Positions 1 through 10,183 of a stretch of DNA of 32,672 nt are shown piece after piece. The stretch comes from Folioceros fuciformis. Taxonomy: Eukaryota > Anthocerotophyta > Anthocerotopsida > Anthocerotales. A program made the position numbers and the translations under genes. The DNA lies in contig JBNGIO010005925.1 in NCBI GenBank assembly GCA_049999805.1, forward strand, positions 1-32,672. The letters are read 5' to 3'. The stretch's first letter is position 1, and each line of letters begins with the position of its first letter. The notes under the pieces were generated by a model. It saw only the letters and a list, made by a program, of their open reading frames with translations, was not told the origin of the DNA and did no database searches.

Positions 1-485
1 CCCCTACACACCATCACCACTATTCTGCACCACGCTCCATCACCCTCCACACACCGTCACCACCATTCTACACCGACCCACACCACGCTCCATCACCCTC
101 CACACATCACCACCATTCTACACCGACCCACACCACGCTCCATCACCCCTACACACCAATCACCACCCTTCTACACCGACTCTCTATCACCCCCTACACA
201 CCATCACCACCGTTCTACACCGACCCTCCATCACCCCTACACACCATCACCATCGTTCTACACCGACCCACACCACGCTCTATCACCCCTACACACCATC
301 ACCACCGTTCTACACTATCTACACCACGCTCCATCACCCTCCACACACCATCACCACCGTTGTACACTGATCTACACCACGCTCCATCACCCTCCACACA
401 CCATCACCACCGTTCTACATCGACCTGCACCATGCTCCATCACCCCCCCCCAGCACCCTCTTACCACCACCGCTACCACCCACCA
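1..485. repeat. C-rich minisatellite, about 44-53 bp units
   Basis: About nine imperfect tandem units, each opening with CTCCATCACCC or CTCTATCACCC and running through CACACACCATCACCACC, TTCTACACCGACC and often CACACCACG. Units differ by indels (44, 50 or 53 bp) and the last one degrades into a CCACCACC run. It starts at the window edge, so the true array is longer. The short open frame over its end is a low-complexity His/Pro artefact. Confidence 0.9.
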
Positions 486-916
486 CCACCACGGCTCGAG
501 CTTCTTCGCCTGAACTCAGCCCTAAACCCTATGCTTGTACCTGCGTATAGTTGTATGCTACGTCTACCCATTCGTGTTGTCTGTAACTATGTAAAGTGTA
601 TGGCACCCTCTAAAGGAGAGTAGGGCCTACTAGGGGAACTACGTTCCACAGGGCTCCTGCCGTGTGCTTCTTGGTTTGCCAACTGCTTCAAGCGACTGAT
701 GTCTGCTTCATAACCGATATGAGCAGCAAAAGCATTCGGCTGCCGAGGTTCCGGAGGCCAGAGGTGGACGGCGGCCTGTGGGCCTGTGTACGAATGTCCG
801 ACCATGCTCCTCCTAACTACCTCTACGGTCGTGTGGTGTGGTCACGCAGTGCAGTGCCTGTGCATCCTGCCGTAAGTCTGTTGTCAGCCTCATGTTCCGA
901 CACCGGTTCCTGAAAG
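486..916. other. Upstream region of the PPR gene; no other gene seen
   Basis: Mixed-composition sequence between the minisatellite and the PPR start codon. Short open frames on both strands overlap each other and match nothing I know. It probably holds the promoter and 5' leader of the PPR gene. No clear TATA box was identified. Confidence 0.5.
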
Positions 917-3640
917 ATGGTCACTGCATGGCAGCCGGAGCCTTTGTGGACTCAACAGACTGCAATGGGGGAGTGTACAGGGATTGTACGAGGAGCCCCC
1001 TCTCGCCTCATTTTAGGAGGTGAACCTCTGACAAACAAGGCCTCCAACAGGTGCAGCAGTGTATGGAACCCAGCAATTCCACTACCGAGAAAAAGTCTGG
1101 GTGGGCACGGGTATTCCAGTTATGGTCGTCCCAACGACAAGGAGCAGGAGCAAGAGCAAGAGCACTTGTGGAAACGATTTTTCGTGGACCCGTCTATCTG
1201 GTGGGACATCAGACGAAATAAAAAGAGCTCCCGGTCGCCTGACTTCCGGCGTAAGAGGTGGAGCCAGGTCCTGTGCCTGAACAATTTGTTCCAGCCAGGT
1301 TGTGTTGATGAGCAGCTCATCTCCTTGGATGTGCGCGTGGGTCATGGTGCCTCTCCTGCTAGATGCCCATCTTTGGATGAGCCTGAACTTGGCAGGCGTG
1401 GAGGTTCGGGAATGGGTGTGGTCACCGCTGAGACCGTGAGCATGTTATGTCAGCAGGGGATGCTTTCTGAGGCAGTTGGAGCCCTGCAAGATCTGGCGCA
1501 CACGAACCCTGCCATCTCCCGGTCTCTGTTTTACACTGTGCTGAAACTGTGTACAGCCAAGAGGGATTTGGTCTCGGGGCGACGAGTTCATGATCTCACT
1601 GTCAAACTTGGGTACGATTCAAATGCATATGTGGGAAACCATATCTTGCGCATGTATGCATGCGGAGGTCGGCTACAGGAGGCCATGAATGTGTTCAGCA
1701 AGGTGGGCAAACCGGATGCGTTCCTTTGGTTTTCTATAATCTCCGCATTCTCTAAGCAGGGAAAACCTAATGAAGCCATACAACTGTACGAGGAGATGCG
1801 TAGGTCAGGAGTGAAGGCGAATGGCCACGTCTTTGTAGCTGCCCTGCAAGCTTGTGCATTGGCCGCCGACCTGGAATCTGGCAGGAAAGTGCACTCTGAT
1901 GTGTTGCACACTGGCATCCACACTAACTTGTTTGTTGGCAACTGCCTGGTGGACATGTATGCCAAATGTGGCGAATTGGAAGATGCTCGCCAGGTTTTCA
2001 ACAACATGGGGAGAAAGGATGTTGTGACATGTAATGCCCTCATATCTGGGTATGTCAAATGCGGTCAACTGGAAGACGCACGCCAGTTTTTTGACACCAT
2101 GCCCGCAAAGGATGTGGTGACATGGACCGCGCTGATTGCTGGGTATGCGCAGCAAGGGCTTGGCCAAGAGGCGCTCCTTATGTATGAACAAATGGAGGGA
2201 GAGGGCCTTGTTTTGGCTAACCACTTTACTCTGTCTTGCCTTCTGAAGGCCTGTGGAAGTACTGGTGCATTACAGAAGGGCAGGCAGCTGCACTCACATA
2301 TTGAGGAAAGAGGATTGCTGGATAACGTAGTCGTGAGCACCTGCCTGGTGGACATGTATGCAAAATGTGGTGAACTAGAAGCTGCACGCCAGGTTTTTGA
2401 CGGCTTGCCCACCAAGGATGTGGTTACATGGACTGCCCTGATTGCTGGTTATGCACAGCAAGGACTCGGCCAAGAGGCCCTTTCTGTGTATGGACAAATG
2501 GAGGAGGCGGGCCTCATTTTGGCTGACAATGTAACATTTTCTTGCCTGCTGAAGGCCTGTGCAAGCACTGGTGCCTTACAGAAGGGCAGGCAGCTGCACT
2601 CACAAATTGTCAAAAGAGGACTGCTGGATGACGTTGTGGTGGGCACCTGCTTGGTAGATATGTATGCAAAATGTGGTGAACTGGAAGCTGCACGCCAGGT
2701 TTTTGACAGCATGAACACAAAGAATGTGGTGACGTGGACCGCCCTGATATCTGGGTATGGTACTTGTGACGACGGTCAGATGGCACTTGCTTGTTTTGAG
2801 GAGATGTTAGCTGCCGGTATACAGCCTCATGATGCTACTTTTACTAGCCTTCTTGCAGCATGCAGTCATGAGGGACTAGTCGACGAAGGTCGCAAGCACT
2901 TTGCCTCTATGTTTGAACAGCATGGCATCAAACCTACCGTGGAGCATTATACCTGCATGATTGATCTTCTGGGTCGTGCTGGCCATTTGGCTGAGGCAGA
3001 GAAAATGCTATTATCATGTGAGGGCCGAGGCGATGTTGTGGGCCTGACGGCTTTGTTGACCGCCTGCCAAAGTCATGGGGACATAGAGAGGGCGACGTGG
3101 TGTTTTGAGAGCATTGTAAGGCTGGACCCCCAGGAGGCACCCGCCTATGTGCTCATGGCCAATGCCTATGCAGATGCAGGTAGGTGGGTGGATGTAGACA
3201 GGATTGAGACGCAGAGAAGGGCAGCAGGAGCTAACAAGATTGCTGCAGTGGCCACCATTGAGGTGGAGGAGCAGGTACATACATTTGTGGTGGGAGACAG
3301 GAGAGAGGATATTGCGCTCAGGGTGGAGAGCATGAATGCACGTTTGACACAGGAAGGGGGCCATGCACCTCACACAAGGCGGGTGTTGAAGCCAGTATGC
3401 GAGAAGGACAAGGAAGATGCGCTTTGTGGGCATGCTGAAAAACTAGCTATGGCGTTTGGTCTTTTAAATACTCCGAGTGGAACACCTCTGGTGGTGACGA
3501 AGAATTTACGCATGTGCAGTGACTGCCACAGTTCCACGGAGATCATGTCAAGACTTGAACAGAGACACATTGTTGTAAGGGACGGGTACCGGGTGCACCG
3601 ATTCGCTAATGGTTGTTGCAGTTGTAAGGGTCGACCGTGA
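917..3640 (+). CDS. PLS-class PPR protein with a variant DYW (DYW:KP-like) domain; candidate organelle RNA editing factor
   Basis: A complete intronless frame of 907 codons, as is usual for plant PPR genes. The ATG at 917 has A at -3 and G at +4. Residues 1-165 are a non-repeat leader containing a charged DKEQEQEQEH stretch; organelle targeting is expected for the family but not obvious here. PLS-type repeats run from about 205 to 690, with recurring LVDMYAKCGELE and VVTWTALIAGYAQQG. E-type motifs lie at about 708-770. The deaminase-like domain has H839-A-E841, C867-x-x-C870, H894 and C901/C903, so the zinc and glutamate residues are retained. Two features are unusual: the PG box reads GANKIAAVATIEV (771-783) instead of a PG form, and the last three residues are GRP, not DYW. 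Both point to the subgroup linked to U-to-C editing in hornworts, ferns and lycophytes. The RNA target is unknown. Confidence 0.96.
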   Translation: MVTAWQPEPLWTQQTAMGECTGIVRGAPSRLILGGEPLTNKASNRCSSVWNPAIPLPRKSLGGHGYSSYGRPNDKEQEQEQEHLWKRFFVDPSIWWDIRRNKKSSRSPDFRRKRWSQVLCLNNLFQPGCVDEQLISLDVRVGHGASPARCPSLDEPELGRRGGSGMGVVTAETVSMLCQQGMLSEAVGALQDLAHTNPAISRSLFYTVLKLCTAKRDLVSGRRVHDLTVKLGYDSNAYVGNHILRMYACGGRLQEAMNVFSKVGKPDAFLWFSIISAFSKQGKPNEAIQLYEEMRRSGVKANGHVFVAALQACALAADLESGRKVHSDVLHTGIHTNLFVGNCLVDMYAKCGELEDARQVFNNMGRKDVVTCNALISGYVKCGQLEDARQFFDTMPAKDVVTWTALIAGYAQQGLGQEALLMYEQMEGEGLVLANHFTLSCLLKACGSTGALQKGRQLHSHIEERGLLDNVVVSTCLVDMYAKCGELEAARQVFDGLPTKDVVTWTALIAGYAQQGLGQEALSVYGQMEEAGLILADNVTFSCLLKACASTGALQKGRQLHSQIVKRGLLDDVVVGTCLVDMYAKCGELEAARQVFDSMNTKNVVTWTALISGYGTCDDGQMALACFEEMLAAGIQPHDATFTSLLAACSHEGLVDEGRKHFASMFEQHGIKPTVEHYTCMIDLLGRAGHLAEAEKMLLSCEGRGDVVGLTALLTACQSHGDIERATWCFESIVRLDPQEAPAYVLMANAYADAGRWVDVDRIETQRRAAGANKIAAVATIEVEEQVHTFVVGDRREDIALRVESMNARLTQEGGHAPHTRRVLKPVCEKDKEDALCGHAEKLAMAFGLLNTPSGTPLVVTKNLRMCSDCHSSTEIMSRLEQRHIVVRDGYRVHRFANGCCSCKGRP

Positions 3641-3668
3641 CAATGGAGAATTGATGTTCCAAGTCTAG

Positions 3669-3910
3669 GTGGCTACTTCCGCCAGAGAGGATCTGCGTTT
3701 TGGTTTAAAAGCCTTGGGTGGCCCCCAAGTAAATGTGTTTGGGAGGTCAAGCTATCTAGACGAGGCTGGGCAGATGCTACTATTATGTGACGGCAAAAGT
3801 AAGCGTTTGCTGAAAGCCTGCAAAAGTCACGGGGATATAGCCACACATGGCAGTTTGGTGGTTTGAAAGCGTGGTCAACCTGAACTCTTCAAGGGATGCT
3901 GTATACAAGG
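3669..3910 (+). pseudogene. Decayed fragment of a second PPR gene (E-motif region)
   Basis: The frame from about 3700 reads VFGRSSYLDEAGQMLLLC, then LLKACKSHGDIA. After a frame change at about 3850 it reads WFESVVNL, then DAVY. This lines up in order with residues about 683-744 of the adjacent PPR protein (DLLGRAGHLAEAEKMLLSC, LLTACQSHGDIE, WCFESIVRL, APAY). The DNA is also similar, for example around the MLL codons. About seven codons are missing in the middle and at least one frameshift is present. It is most likely a truncated duplicate of the neighbouring PPR gene or a relative of it. Confidence 0.75.
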
Positions 3911-4734
3911 ATTTGTATCCGGGAGTTTGTCACCACCCTATATTTGCTGTGGTTTAGACGGTTTGCGCAAGAACTAAAAAATCTATCGTATCCTTCCTTT
4001 ATCTCATTGGATTCCAGTTTGATCGCATTCGTAATCGTGTCCGGTTGCGCCCTCCCTGCAGGAATGTTCACTGTAGGGGGTTTCTCCTTCCAGGAATGGA
4101 AACCACTGCCGTCTCGTGTCGTCTGTTTCAAGATATCGGGGCTCCACTCCATTGAAGGAAAGGGCATCCCTGAAGGAGCTCTGCAAGATGACCCCGTCAG
4201 AAACTCGTGCAATCCCTACAGGTCAACATCGCTTCAAGGGACATCAATGAGAGAGGGGGCAAGATGGGAACAGGAGGGAAAAGGTTGCAATCAACGATGC
4301 AACCCCTTGGCACGCAAAGCGCATTCTCACCTTATCTTTTGGATGGGCAAGGACCCGCGATGCCCAAGCACTTTCTGACCTTGAGTTGTGGAGACATTGA
4401 GGAGCTCTGTTGCCCCACCTGCCGGCATCAACAGTCTACGATGCCACTTCCTCCTTTTGACACCTTTTTTTTTCTTCCTTAAGCTATCCTTGGTCGGATC
4501 TCTCTGTTCATGGCGTGGCTTGTATCCACCTTTGTTCTAGATGCAAGAGATAAGGCATTCGCCACTCCTTTGGCAACTAGAGATATGGGTGTATTCGGCG
4601 AGGAAGCTTTCCGTACAAAGTGAATGCCAAGCCTTGTGGTGTCCAGAAGAGTGAGTGCAGGGAAAGAAAACCGGAACGAAACCCGGTCGAACAGACAATA
4701 CTCGATGGTTACAGGTAGCGTGTGGATGCGGTCA
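3911..4734. other. Intergenic; 3' flanks of the PPR fragment and MRS2
   Basis: I recognise no gene here. Open frames on both strands (for example 3896-4378 plus) have no family features. On the minus strand a run of nine A (plus-strand T run 4465-4473) lies about 260 bp past the MRS2 stop; it could be chance or an old poly(A) trace. Confidence 0.5.
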
Positions 4735-5886
4735 TTATGTTCCGATTAACCGTTTGTAACGAGCATACCCCAGTACACCCCCGAAAACAAGAAATCCTGC
4801 GAACCCTGTTAAAACAACCACCCATTTGAACATGTAGGAGTGGCCAGTATTCCACTTGTATGGAAGGTTCATTCCAAATATTCCAGCCACTAGTGCATAC
4901 AGGGCCGTCACTACTGTTGCAGAGCTCAATATAAGCTCTAGCTGTATCAGCTGATTCCTGTGGTTGTCCAGCTGGATGTTGATGTAATCCTCCGTGTCAT
5001 CAATGTACTCTCGAAGTGTTGTGAGCTTGTTTAGAGTCCCATCAATCTGCATGAAGTATGCCTCCAATAACATTTCAAGCTCCTCAATGTCCTCAGCACC
5101 ATGAGAATAGGTAGACACCGTAGCGGCTCTGCTAGCCCCTCTCGAGAGCCTTGAGCCAATTGTGGGAGAGGTGGCGACCCAGTCCCCGGGTGTCAAAGAC
5201 GTCCGAGCAGCTCTAGGAGATGCTCCTCCCACAGTTTTCCTTGTGAGAAACAGGTCAGCCATGTCCCCGTCATCATCCAGAAGCTGTTCAAGCTCATCCC
5301 TAATCTTTTGAACACGGGCAGTGAGTCTGGTCATCCCGCTCTTCAGCTTCCTCACTTTGTCCAGATTCCGACTAGTAATCTTGTTCGTCAGATCATCTAG
5401 AGCTGGATACGCTGATGTCTCAAGTTCTGTCATGCTTGCGTCCAGAAAGCTACAAATTGCTTCCAAAGCCACTTCCAATGCCCTGAACTCGAAAGGAGGC
5501 ACCTCTCCACTACTATCCACATCGTAGCCCTCCGCTCCAAAATTGTCAGGTTGCTGGACATAATTCTTGGCAGGCAGCCTGCGAGAAAGCTCTTCCACGA
5601 TTGGTACTACGTGCTCGCTGTGAGGGTTCCGCAACAAAACCTCTTCAGCTGTGATTATAGCTTTGATGTGCTCAAGATTCAGAACGATGGCCCGCTCACG
5701 CCCTAGGATGGTCGATGGATAAGACAGCAGAGGGTCTAGAATCCGAAGATCACGGGCATGTATCCCTACCCGATGCATGATCGCATATTTGTCTACATCC
5801 AACGCAGTACGGTGCCCATTCACGTCGAGCAAAACCCAATTCGTGCGAGATGCTCCCTTCTTCGGGCCTTGTGCTTGGACCGCCAT
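4735..5886 (-). CDS. MRS2: MRS2/CorA-type magnesium transporter, intronless
   Basis: Encodes 383 aa. I start at the ATG at 5886; the frame stays open further upstream to about 5985 but holds no other in-frame ATG. The N-terminal cytosolic or matrix part has the plant MRS2 blocks [21 protein letters not shown] (split around 45-64), [13 protein letters not shown] (131-143), and [10 protein letters not shown] before a Ser/Arg-rich spacer. The long coiled helix [29 protein letters not shown] (292-308) leads to membrane segment 1 (about 318-337). The signature G-M-N is at 338-340 and membrane segment 2 at about 354-375, with a basic tail. The family forms pentameric Mg2+ channels in plasma, vacuolar, plastid or mitochondrial membranes; the compartment cannot be told here. 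Plant MRS2 genes usually contain introns, so a single exon is notable. Confidence 0.95.
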   Translation of the reverse strand: MAVQAQGPKKGASRTNWVLLDVNGHRTALDVDKYAIMHRVGIHARDLRILDPLLSYPSTILGRERAIVLNLEHIKAIITAEEVLLRNPHSEHVVPIVEELSRRLPAKNYVQQPDNFGAEGYDVDSSGEVPPFEFRALEVALEAICSFLDASMTELETSAYPALDDLTNKITSRNLDKVRKLKSGMTRLTARVQKIRDELEQLLDDDGDMADLFLTRKTVGGASPRAARTSLTPGDWVATSPTIGSRLSRGASRAATVSTYSHGAEDIEELEMLLEAYFMQIDGTLNKLTTLREYIDDTEDYINIQLDNHRNQLIQLELILSSATVVTALYALVAGIFGMNLPYKWNTGHSYMFKWVVVLTGFAGFLVFGGVLGYARYKRLIGT

Positions 5887-6650
5887 GGCAGCTCTTCGCC
5901 GCGCGGCCGCCTGAGGACCCCAATTCCGGCAAATCAAACAGCTGCACCATAGCACAAGGCAATCCCAGAACGTCGTGCATACTCCTTAGATTCCGAGGGA
6001 ACAGAGTCTGCACGTCGGGGCAGTTATGATAAATGCCTGAGGCGTGCTTAGGTCTGAAGGGCGGACTCCAGCGTCAGCATTATAATTGCTCCAAGAACAT
6101 CCTTACCCTAACAAGCCAAAACACGTGGGCATCAACGGTCTGGGCCGTCTGCCATGGAGATGTGGTCATGCACACTAGGCACCTGCGGATGCGGATGCTG
6201 CCACAACAGTGGTGTCGCTGGACGTTGACGGATGGCCACACTGTGTTAATTTAACCCCTTGTGATCGATCCAACAAAGTCGCTCTGCGTAGAGGGATTCC
6301 AGTAGGACCGCCTGATCAGCTCACTGCAAGGAATGAAGCCACGGAACACAATCAAGCCTTCAGTTACGGCAGTGAAAAGGTGCCCAGCGAAAAAAAATCT
6401 TCGAAAATATGACGTTTTATTCTCTCAGGGCTTGCAATAATAAATCCTAAGCGCTGCACCATCCTCTGGCTTGTGCGCTCATCCAAATGCATGGCATGCC
6501 AAAGTTTTGTCCTAGGGTATCTAGAAACATATTCGCTTTCAATTTTCACTTTGACAAATGAACCAAATCGGACCTTGCACGGGGACACAACAAGCAATCG
6601 CACATATTTATTTGAGTTTTGAGTAAAAACAGCTAGCCTTCCCGTTTTAT
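5887..6650. other. Upstream flank of MRS2; no gene seen
   Basis: Probably the MRS2 promoter and leader near 5900-6050. The rest turns AT-rich. Short open frames (6033-6603) are unrelated to any family I recognise. Confidence 0.45.
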
Positions 6651-6770
6651 GTTCATGACTTCTCTGCTAGATTGAAAGAAAATAGGAATTGTTCATGACT
6701 TCTTGGCTAGATTGCAAGCACATAAGAACTGTTCATGACTTGTTTGCGAGACTTCAAACATAAGAACACT
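6651..6770. repeat. Three tandem 40-bp units
   Basis: GTTCATGACTT recurs at exactly 6651, 6691 and 6731. Each copy is followed by a diverged GCTAGATTG-type segment and an AAGAA-type end. The third copy is the most diverged. Confidence 0.85.
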
Positions 6771-9376
6771 TTCATGGCTATTTCCTATTGTTGTGGGGAG
6801 GATCTATATGGCATATGCTTTTAAGGTTTGGGGTTGGCCCAGGCTGAGGAACTAGCTTGCGCTTGATGCATTCTCATTATATGCAATTGCACAATGGCCT
6901 CCAGCCCATTTAAGGTTTAGGGTTTAGAGGTCCAGCCTTGGCTAAGCCTAGCAGGCAGCTGAAACGGGCTAAAATAGATAGCTTCTTTTGGTTAGAGAAT
7001 GTCCATTGTTGTTNNNNNNNNNNTAATGTCATGTACAAAATGATGATAATGGCAAGAGAGGTGCAATCAGTAATTCTAAGTGTAAGTAGAACCTTCCTCC
7101 TCTCAAACTATGATATCTTAGGTACTATTGGTAGTCATAATTATGGTATTAGGCTTAGCGATTTCCAAGACTAGCTCTCATTGGTTTGGTCACCTTTTGT
7201 AGTTTATCTCATCACTTTTGGAATAGATAGGTTCCATCTTGTTTTTCTCCATTGAAGAAAATTATAATATTTAATGTTTGTGCATTTAATTGCATCTTCC
7301 CTTTCTTCCCTTTAAACACCCCATCTTAGTTACGTTACCTCCTTCAAGGACATCCTTCCCTTTAGATGTCCTATTCGAACTACATTACATGCTCCAAGGA
7401 CATCAATCCTTCACTTCCTTGTCTTTAGTGAAATAATTTAAAAGTTACTCAGATCAATTGCACTTAAGCAATCACATATTAAAAAAATATTATTTCTATA
7501 AAAAATCTATTGAATTAATTAATTAATAGAAAAAAAAGTAAGTTGGTTTTTAAACACTGCTTTCATATGTGCCTTTTGGCTAGGGGCACAATTCTTCACA
7601 AATAGGTATGTCTATTTGTATCTATTTATCTTGCTTATCTAATAACTTGTTACTAACTGATAAGCTATATAAAACCTCTAGAACCTCTAAAACCTCGTCA
7701 GTACATATCTCCTTCTTCTTCATTTAAGGACCCTATTCTAAGTAGAACCCGAATACAAAGATGCTTACTCAACAATCTTCTTATATATTATACCCATATA
7801 TGTTGGGCTAAGCCATCATGTATGAGGGTTTTCTACTTCAACAATGTCTTTTGATTAGTTGACAAGTTTGAGTCTTGGACTACTTTGCTTCCTTACATTT
7901 ATTATAATTATGTTTGATTTCTTTAATTACGTTCTCAAGAATATTAAACAAAAAGGACTTCATCGCTAAAGAATGAAAACCTCCTCATTAAAGAACCCTA
8001 GGAAAAACACTCAACTAAATGTTACAAAATCAAGCAAGAACTTATCATCTATGGCACACCAAAGGCAGGCTCTTCAGTCTATCGTTCAAAGACCTTGGGG
8101 CCCAAAACAAAGGGAGGTCCTTAGGCTAGAGCCACCAACAAATACTTTTATTAGTAATGTCATCAACAAACCATTTACTCATTAAATGATCATTTTAACT
8201 TTACTATACTTTATGAATGTTTTCACATAAAGACAGGGGAACATTGGGATCCCTCTTTCGGTCACCCGTTTCTTTCAAGTGATCAATACAATCACTTCTC
8301 CATAATATCAGCTTAGGCACTTTATAGGAATCATCAGCACTAGCTAGCACTTCTTAAGAATATAAACACAAGCAATATATGAGAATCAAAGGTGGAGGCA
8401 CTTTGCAAGGATCAGAGGTGGAGGCACTTTGCAAGGATCATTAGCATAGGCAATTTGTGAGAATAAAAGGTGGAGGCTCTCACAAACCCTCTCTATGGGC
8501 CAAGTGGAGACCGTAGAAAGGACGGAGTACATGTTGACATGTTGGTGCCCCTAGGTTGAGTTGGCTAGGTTGGTTGTTCTTAGAGTGATTACCAAAGTCT
8601 AGTCGTTAGGTGATTTAGTCATAAAAATATCTCGTTTAATCTACTAGCAAATCCCCACATTCATCTAAGCATGGAGGTGTTAGCATGGTTGATTTGTACT
8701 ATAGCCTTGATCTTCACATGTGAGTTAGCCTTTACAAATCCCTCTTGTGACTACAGATGCCACAAAAGCATGACCATGATTTGGAGGCAAGGTCTTTGAA
8801 AGTACAAGGTTTTTGTGAAATAAGATCATGATTTTCACTCTCATTCATGTGCAATTGGTTACATACCCTTTTTCAATGCCCATGAAGTCGCTTCTTCCAA
8901 GCATGTTCATATTAAAAGACTCATGTGGCATATTTGGACCCTTGAAATTTTATGGTCTTAGCTAGAGAATTTTTAGTCATTAGAAAGTATTAGGCTAGAA
9001 CATAATACTAGAGTAACAAATCTTCAGCAATATATATAGCTCAAAATTGTTGAGTTGCTTGTGTAGGCATAAAAAAGAGCAAGACCTAGCTCCCCTTCCC
9101 TTTAGCTTTTCTTGGCCTCCAATTGGCTATATGTCTAGCTTGTTTCTTGATGTTCTTGGATTCATGTTCTGGTGCCATGAAAATGTAGAAATTGTAAATA
9201 TAAATATCTTACTTCAATCTCAATGGAAAAACGCCAATGAGGTTTTCAGTGAGAGCTCGTTCAAATATCTTCACAATGGTGTATAAGACAACACATTTTT
9301 ACAAGTATGCAATTCAGCACAAAGCCTCAGTAGTAGGATTGATGTTCGTGTATACAATGGACTTATAGACTCTCAC
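6771..9376. other. AT-rich intergenic DNA with an assembly gap
   Basis: No gene or intact transposon is recognisable. It contains two TTTAGGG-like units at about 6910-6930, a 10-base N gap at 7014-7023, and a 26-bp tandem doublet (GGTGGAGGCACTTTGCAAGG at 8391 and 8417) with a decayed third copy near 8470. Open frames are short and biased by composition. Decayed transposon sequence is likely but not shown. Confidence 0.5.
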
Positions 9377-9414
9377 TCAAATGTGCATTTGGATGACTGG
9401 CGCCCATCTACCCC

Positions 9415-9760
9415 TCTCCTCCCCCTCCCCTTCTTGAGGCTTGGGGGAGGCTATGAGCCCCCCTTGTCCCCTATAGCTCACAACCATGAGTGCTCCTATG
9501 GCTATCCTCGAAGCCACTATTGGAGCTCTATGGATGGATGCAACATACATGCAATGCAATGGAACAGTTTGCACGAAACCCGTTACACTCCATCCAATTT
9601 CAAGCTCATAGTTCCCCCCTTTCCCCCTTGAGGCTTGGGAGCGAGAGAGGCTACGAGCCCTATGGATGGATGTAATATACTTGCGGTGCAATGCAACAAC
9701 TTGCACTAAACCCATTGCATTCCATCGAGTTTCAAGCTCACAATTTTCTCCAAAACATGT
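9415..9760. repeat. Two-copy diverged tandem duplication
   Basis: A segment with a C-rich tract, TTGAGGCTTGGG, CTATGGATGGATG, a TGCAATG region, and TTTCAAGCTCA appears twice (starting about 9421 and 9612). The first copy has extra sequence between the two halves. In the distal half the copies are about 132 bp apart. Both-strand open frames over it are by-products. Confidence 0.7.
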
Positions 9761-10140
9761 AAACTAACAAGTCTAGTGTCTAGCAACTCATAGGTTAAGT
9801 TTGATATTTTAATACATGAAAATGAAAATACACATCATTATTATAAATATCATATAACGACTCTTTTGTCATCGTCATTCTCTTCCATATTCATCTTATA
9901 TATATAACAGTCACTCTATAGATGGAGGCTATATCATTCATCGGTTGTCATAAAAGACTCCACAATGTAGTAGTGTTAATTTCCCAGCCTCTAAGACCAA
10001 GGAGATGAACTACTTGTTGCATACATTGTCCAGCCTAACCTCAATTGAAGCTCTAAAACACATGCATGCTAGGAGTCGTGGCAGTCCTTGTCCACACCTA
10101 TTGCAACCTATGTACGATAACCAAATGCATGTGACACTTT
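9761..10140. other. AT-rich intergenic DNA
   Basis: No gene seen. It may be the decayed downstream part of the adjacent transposase remnant (minus strand), but the reading is too broken to call. Confidence 0.4.
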
Positions 10141-10144
10141 GAAG

Positions 10145-10183
10145 GATTTAGGGTTTAGGGTTCTTAACCCTAAACCCTAAATC
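10145..10183. repeat. Head-to-head telomere-repeat palindrome
   Basis: An 18-bp arm, GATTTAGGGTTTAGGGTT (10145-10162), a 3-base spacer CTT, then its perfect reverse complement (10166-10183). The arms hold two TTTAGGG units pointing inward. Pairing extends with AAGGAT/ATCCTT outside a small bulge. Confidence 0.9.

Noticed and set aside
360-623. His/Pro-rich 87-codon frame
   Set aside because: It starts inside the CACC-rich minisatellite and continues into non-coding sequence.
3896-4378. 160-codon frame downstream of the PPR gene
   Set aside because: No domain, no conserved words and no coding bias that I can see. It overlaps another minus-strand frame and the PPR fragment end.
4465-4473. Poly(A) tail proving MRS2 is a retrocopy
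   Set aside because: Nine bases is within chance for this sequence, and no target-site duplication is visible. Kept only as weak support.
5887-5955. MRS2 start at 5955
   Set aside because: The codon is GTG, and there is no in-frame ATG between the upstream TAA and 5886.
7680-7800. LTR of a retrotransposon suggested by a TATATAAAA-like promoter word
   Set aside because: No second LTR, primer-binding site or polyprotein motif could be found in the window.
7973-8185. 70-codon frame in AT-rich DNA
   Set aside because: No recognisable domain. Surrounding sequence shows no supporting exons or transposon motifs.
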